Shown: positions 8,691-12,266 of the stretch, in pieces
Numbering within the stretch: the first letter of the stretch is position 1
How the letters are laid out: every line of letters starts with the position of its first letter
Source of the DNA: Larix sibirica
Taxonomy: Eukaryota; Streptophyta; Pinopsida; Pinales; Pinaceae
DNA: 12,266 nucleotides
Direction: 5' to 3'
Assembly: GCA_004151065.3 (NCBI GenBank)
Contig: NWUY0300012511.1
Location: 113,582 to 125,847, forward strand
Translations under genes and position numbers: made by a program
Notes under the pieces: generated by a model
The model's input: only the letters and a program-made list of their open reading frames with translations
Database searches by the model: none
Told to the model about the DNA's origin: nothing

Positions 8691-9420
8691 CACACCAAAT
8701 TGATTTGATTCTGGGATCGAGTTTACCAAACAAGGCGCCTCACCGAATCACTCCAACAGAGAGTGAAGAAGTGAATCGGCACGTGCAAGAATTGCTTGAC
8801 AGAGGGTTGATTCATGAGAGCTTGAGCCCTTGCGCAGTACCAACATTATTGACGCCTAAGAAAATAAGGGAGTGGTGATTGTGTACTGATTCACATGCCA
8901 TAAACAAGATCACCGTCAAATAGCAGTTTCCATTACCAAGAATGGATGACCTTATGGATTGCTTGAGTGGTGCAGAGTATTTTACCAAGATCGATTTGAA
9001 AAGTGGCTATCATCAAATTCGGATAAGAGAAGGTGATGAATGGAAGACTGCATTTAAGATGAAGGATGGACTGTTTGAATGGTTAATGAGATTGATGAAC
9101 GAAGTCTTGAAGCCATTTTTGGGTAAGTTAGTGGTTGTATACTTGGATGATATACTGATATTTAGCAAGAGTAAAGCAAAACATGTTGAGCATGTGAGAG
9201 TAGTGTTGCGGCATTTGAAAGAGGAGAAGTTACTCATAAACCTTAAGAAATGTACATTTATGCAGTGAGAGATGGTGTATATAGGTTTTGTAATTTCAAA
9301 AGAAGGACTAAAAATGGATTCCGAGAAAGTGAAGGCTATTCTCAAATGGCCAACACCTAGATGCTCGTTCGATGTGAGAAGCTTCCATGGATTTGAAGGA
9401 TTCTATCAGAAGTTCATTCA
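8691..9420 (+). pseudogene. pol: reverse transcriptase domain, broken and internally deleted
   Basis: RT would copy element RNA into DNA. Visible blocks are LDRGLIHESLSPCAVP (8798 on), [14 protein letters not shown] with the first catalytic Asp at 8993-8995, [14 protein letters not shown] with the YLDD box at 9140-9151, and the connection RSFHGFEGFYQKFIQNF (about 9377-9427). Stops interrupt the frame at 8876-8878, 8921-8923 and 9266-9268; these sit where Arg or aromatic residues are usual. Between FEWL and MRLMNEV (near 9083-9088) the block with the conserved PFGL.NAP motif is missing, an in-frame loss of roughly 13 codons. The enzyme would be inactive even without the stops. Confidence 0.9.
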
Positions 9421-9930
9421 AAACTTCAGTCAAATATGTGTGCCTCTTACAGAATGTATGAAGAATGGCATGTTTCAGTGGACTGATGCAACAACAAAGT
9501 CATTTGAGGAATTAAATAGGAGAGTAACAACACAACCAATGTTGGCATTACCAGACTTTAGAAAAGTGTTTCAGGTTGATTGTGATGTGTGTGGAGCAAC
9601 AATTGGAGCAGTTTTGAGTCAAGAAGGCGGACCCATTGCATTTTTTAGCAAAAATTTGAATGAGACCAAGAATAAATATTATGTTTATGATCATAAGTTC
9701 TATGCTATTGTGCAAGCCTTGAATAAATGGCGACATTACCTACTGCAGAAGGAGTTTGTCTTGTTCACGGATCACGAGGATCTACAATACATTAGAAACC
9801 AAGGTAAGTTGAATCAAAATCATACTAAGTGGGTTGAATTATTGCAAAGTTATTATTTTGTGCTGAAACACAGGTCGGGGAGATATAATAAGGTAGATGA
9901 TGCATTGAGTCGGAGGACAACGCTACTCAA
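9421..9930 (+). pseudogene. pol: RNase H domain
   Basis: RNase H would degrade the RNA strand during reverse transcription. The frame is open here. FQVDCDVCGATIGAVLS (9569-9619) holds the first acidic residue (Asp 9584-9586, in the place of the usual DAS). LFTDHEDL holds the Asp at 9770-9772, and VDDALSRR (about 9893-9916) the final Asp. In YDHKFYAIVQAL the position normally occupied by the catalytic Glu is Lys (9695-9697, AAG), a single G-to-A change. The domain has normal length and order but has lost one catalytic residue. Confidence 0.88.
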
Positions 9931-11276
9931 TACCATATCAGTAGAAGTGGTAATTTTAAATTGCATGAAAGCATTGTATGAAGGAGATGCAAATTTATCA
10001 GAAGCTTGGAAGGAATGTAAAGAAACTTGGAGTTTACATCACACACCATATTTGGATTACCATATACAAGAAGGTTTTTTATTTAAAAACCTGCAGTTGT
10101 GTATTCCAAGAAGTTCCATACAGCTGCATCTCATTAAAGAGTTGCATAGTGGTGGGTTAGGAGGAAATTTTGGATTTGATAAGACCAAAACATTGGTAAA
10201 GGAGAGGTACTTTAGGCCCAACCTTAACAAATATGTTCAAAATTTTGTTGAAGGTTGTAGAATCTGTCAACTAGCCAAAGGTAAAAGTCAGAACACAAGA
10301 CTTTATACTCCATTGCCAGTACCTGAACGACCGTGAGAAGACATAAGTATGGATTTTGTATTAGGACTGACTATGACACAGAGAAAACATGATTAAGCAA
10401 TGGTAGTCGTGGATATATTTTTAAAAATGGCACACTTCATAGCATGCAAGAAGATTAGTGATGCTAGTGAAGTAGCTTCATTGTTTTTCAAAGAGGTGGT
10501 CAGACTACATGGATTACCACGAAGCATTACTTCTAGGGAATTTGTTGAGGAGTCTGAGTGGAAAGAATCCTAGTCAGTGGTATTTGGCATTGACCCAAGT
10601 TGATTTCACATATAACGATTCAATGAATAGCTCTACAGGAAAGAGTCCATTTGAGATTGTTTATGGAATATCACCAAAATGTGTGGTAGATTTGGTTGCA
10701 TTGCTAGACTTGGACAACCAAAAGAGTGTTGATGCAAGTGATTTTGCTGACAACATCCATGAGTTGTAGGAGCAAGTAAAGAAGAAATTATAGGTCAGCA
10801 ATGACAATTACAAAAAAAGAGCATATCAACATAGGAGAGATAAAATATTCCAAGAGGGTGAGATGGTCATGGCTCACTTGAGGAAGGAGTGGTTTCCAAA
10901 AGGTATATATAATAACTGAAGTACATGAAGATCGGTCCATGCTGAATTCTAAAGAAAAATTCCAAAAATGATTATCGCTTAGAGCTTCCATAAAAGTTTG
11001 ACATATCACCTACATTTAATGTAGTTGACCTTTATGAGTTTCACGAGGGGGAAAAAGTGCAGATGAAGGTACTCTTAGTGAATGGGAGCAACAATTACCA
11101 ATTAGATCAGTTGGACAGATGGAATAAATTCTTTCTACAAGAATTGGAAGAATCAAGGGATAGAGGATGCATCGTGGGTGATTGAATACCAATTAACATG
11201 CTTGCATAACTCTTCACCTTCAGCTATAGTCTACCCATGAGCTAGGGCTCATGTTTTTCTTACCAGAGGTGTCTGA
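9931..11276 (+). pseudogene. pol: integrase, with deleted catalytic core and several frame changes
   Basis: Integrase would insert the DNA copy. The N-terminal zinc region has His (10145-10147) and CRIC (Cys at 10256-10258 and 10265-10267), but the second His of the HHCC set is Asn (10166-10168). TGA at 10334-10336 and TAA at 10394-10396 follow. The core begins with [17 protein letters not shown] (first DDE Asp at 10412-10414) and then jumps at about 10531-10536 from LPRSITS into [12 protein letters not shown] in another frame; the second Asp and the Glu of DDE lie in the missing part. Stops at 10767-10769 and 10791-10793 and a further frame change near 10912 precede the C-terminal segment (KYMKIGP, FNVVDLYEFHEG). 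A last frame change near 11160 gives DASWVIEYQL and, after TGA 11238-11240, ARAHVFLTRGV, ending at a TGA made by the first three bases of the 3' LTR. Confidence 0.87.
11262..11273 (+). other. Candidate polypurine tract, degenerate
   Basis: A purine-rich stretch (ACCAGAGGTGTC) lies just before the 3' LTR, where the plus-strand primer should be. It is poor as a polypurine tract because pyrimidines interrupt it. It lies inside the last pol codons, so the site is inferred mainly from position. Confidence 0.4.
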
Positions 11277-12172
11277 TGCAGGAGCATCCTTGGGTTTGGG
11301 AAATCCACATCACCCAAAAATATTTCCATTCGGCACAATAAAATAATGAATTGAATAAGGACCATGTTTCTTTATTGGTCCATTTGTTCATTAGTTAGCT
11401 ATCCTTGTGTTTATTTATGCCATGTTGTTACACATAGTTCCATTATAAGCATGATGTCACTTATGCTGAAACTCCTATACATATGGTATCAACAAGTGTT
11501 GTAACTCCTTCACACCTCAACGCTGCCACATAAGCATTTCATATTTCCACGCTGTCACTATGAATGTTAATTTTTACAGCCACATGTTGGGTGGAGTAAC
11601 CACTCCTAGAAGACGAATTATTATACCAAACAACAAAGAAATGGGGAAACAACCGTTGAGGAAGACGAACGGTTTTGGAAACTATTCGATCTTAGCAGTG
11701 GAACCAAAATAGACTCAAGGGAAGATCGTAGAGTTTAAAAGAGTGATGTACGCAATGAAAAGGGGGTTGGTTCAACATGAAAGGAGGGGTCACAAAGGAC
11801 GTGTTGGAGAAGCAAATCTAGTCAATGAATAGTGTGAGAGAAAAGGATGAACATAGTATCAACACATTAACTTAAAGACTCTATCCGCCTCACGATTTCA
11901 CAGTTGTTGTTACAGTAGCATGGGTGATCATTTGGTGAATGTTGTTACTCGAATGATGTTACTCATGCTAGTATTTATTGTAACGTAACCCTGTGATTTT
12001 ACCTTGAATGAATAAAATCCTATGTGCACTTCATTTGTATCCAACAATCAAATCTCTCAGTGTTAATTTGCATTGTGTTTGATAATAGCTTGATAGTTTT
12101 CCGCTATGTATTCTGAGCACATAGCGAGGTCCTATAATTGGTTATTTGTTGCAGCACCCAACCCTTGCGTCA
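11274..12172 (+). repeat. 3' LTR
   Basis: It starts TGATGC and ends TGCGTCA, and aligns throughout with 4855-5738. Over the first 350 bases I count roughly 37 differences, mainly transitions, plus a one-base insertion. The extra length is mostly a 14-bp tandem duplication at 11937-11964. An AATAAA signal lies at 12011-12016. It is directly followed by the AATCA target duplication. Confidence 0.92.
11937..11964 (+). repeat. 14-bp tandem duplication private to the 3' LTR
   Basis: GAATGTTGTTACTC is followed at once by GAATGATGTTACTC, differing at one base. The corresponding part of the 5' LTR (5517 on) has a single unit, so the duplication arose after insertion, or the other copy lost it. Confidence 0.75.
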
Positions 12173-12177
12173 AATCA
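12173..12177. repeat. Right target site duplication (AATCA)
   Basis: Exact repeat of 4850-4854, directly after the terminal CA of the 3' LTR. It shows that the two LTRs belong to one insertion and have not been exchanged with another element. Confidence 0.9.
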
Positions 12178-12266
12178 TCATCAACACAACAAAATTCTCC
12201 ACTTGGTTAAGACATTAAATATGTAGGATATCTCCTTGGATTAAATCATAAAACTAATTCCTTTTC
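12178..12266. other. Right flank, no feature seen
   Basis: Only 89 bases of host sequence remain after the insertion. No coding pattern or repeat end is visible. Confidence 0.5.

Larger units (their letters stand above)
4855..12172 (+). mobile_element. Full-length but inactive Ty3/gypsy LTR retrotransposon
   Basis: The element is bounded by two related LTRs (884 and 899 bp) and perfect 5-bp target duplications. Between them come a Met-tRNA-type PBS, leader, gag with a CCHC-like knuckle, aspartic protease, RT with YLDD, RNase H and integrase. Integrase after RNase H defines Ty3/gypsy rather than copia order. No chromodomain and no env-like gene are recognisable. The integrase C-terminus, with a FNVVDLYEFHEG segment near 11016-11051, resembles the end of the integrase in some plant chromoviruses (the CRM/Galadriel side), but I hold that clade call loosely. 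Many stops, frameshifts and two coding deletions show that it cannot move on its own. The length includes a 1026-bp duplication that may be artefactual. Confidence 0.93.

Noticed and set aside
10913-11276. Search for a chromodomain or env-like gene after integrase
   Set aside because: No chromodomain aromatic-cage pattern and no signal or membrane segment is visible in the last pol frames.
1-12266. Novel defence, CRISPR, tRNA or rRNA system
   Set aside because: No spaced repeats of CRISPR type, no tRNA cloverleaf and no rRNA sequence seen. The repeats present are LTRs, a tandem duplication and microsatellites.

Overview
This window looks like intergenic DNA from a seed plant with a repeat-rich nuclear genome. 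It is AT-rich, has no intact host gene, and is dominated by LTR retrotransposon sequence. The plant attribution rests on a Ty3/gypsy element with an initiator-Met-tRNA-type primer binding site (TGGTATCAGAGC) and plant-type gag-pol motifs. Nothing allows a species call. Nothing resembles bacterial operons, CRISPR, or a defence or biosynthetic cluster.

Left part (1-4849). Most of it is non-coding, with small CA and TA microsatellites. Two decayed coding stretches are hidden in it. On the minus strand (1707 to 985) about 720 bp reads as one intronless protein of roughly 240 residues, broken by stops and frame changes; I cannot assign its family. On the plus strand (about 3385-4145) lies the gag gene of an old LTR retrotransposon, preceded by a worn primer binding site (3226) and a possible 362-bp LTR (2859-3220). 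Its pol is not seen.

Right part (4855-12172). A full-length Ty3/gypsy element, 7318 bp as given, lies in plus orientation between perfect 5-bp target duplications (AATCA, 4850-4854 and 12173-12177). Its order is 5' LTR (884 bp), PBS, leader, gag, protease, RT, RNase H, integrase, 3' LTR (899 bp). The two LTRs differ at roughly one base in ten by eye, so the insertion is old. The coding region is dead: about 14 premature stops, four or more frame changes, an in-frame deletion in RT, a larger deletion through the integrase catalytic core, and lost catalytic or metal-binding residues in gag, RNase H and integrase.

The oddest feature is a 1026-bp direct tandem duplication (5125-6150 and 6151-7176) covering the last two thirds of the 5' LTR, the PBS, the leader and the start of gag. 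I see only four base differences between the copies, and the sole N of the window sits exactly at their junction (6150). An unmerged contig overlap is the first explanation to test. If the duplication is real, the element has a second PBS and an embedded partial LTR. Without it the element would be 6292 bp.
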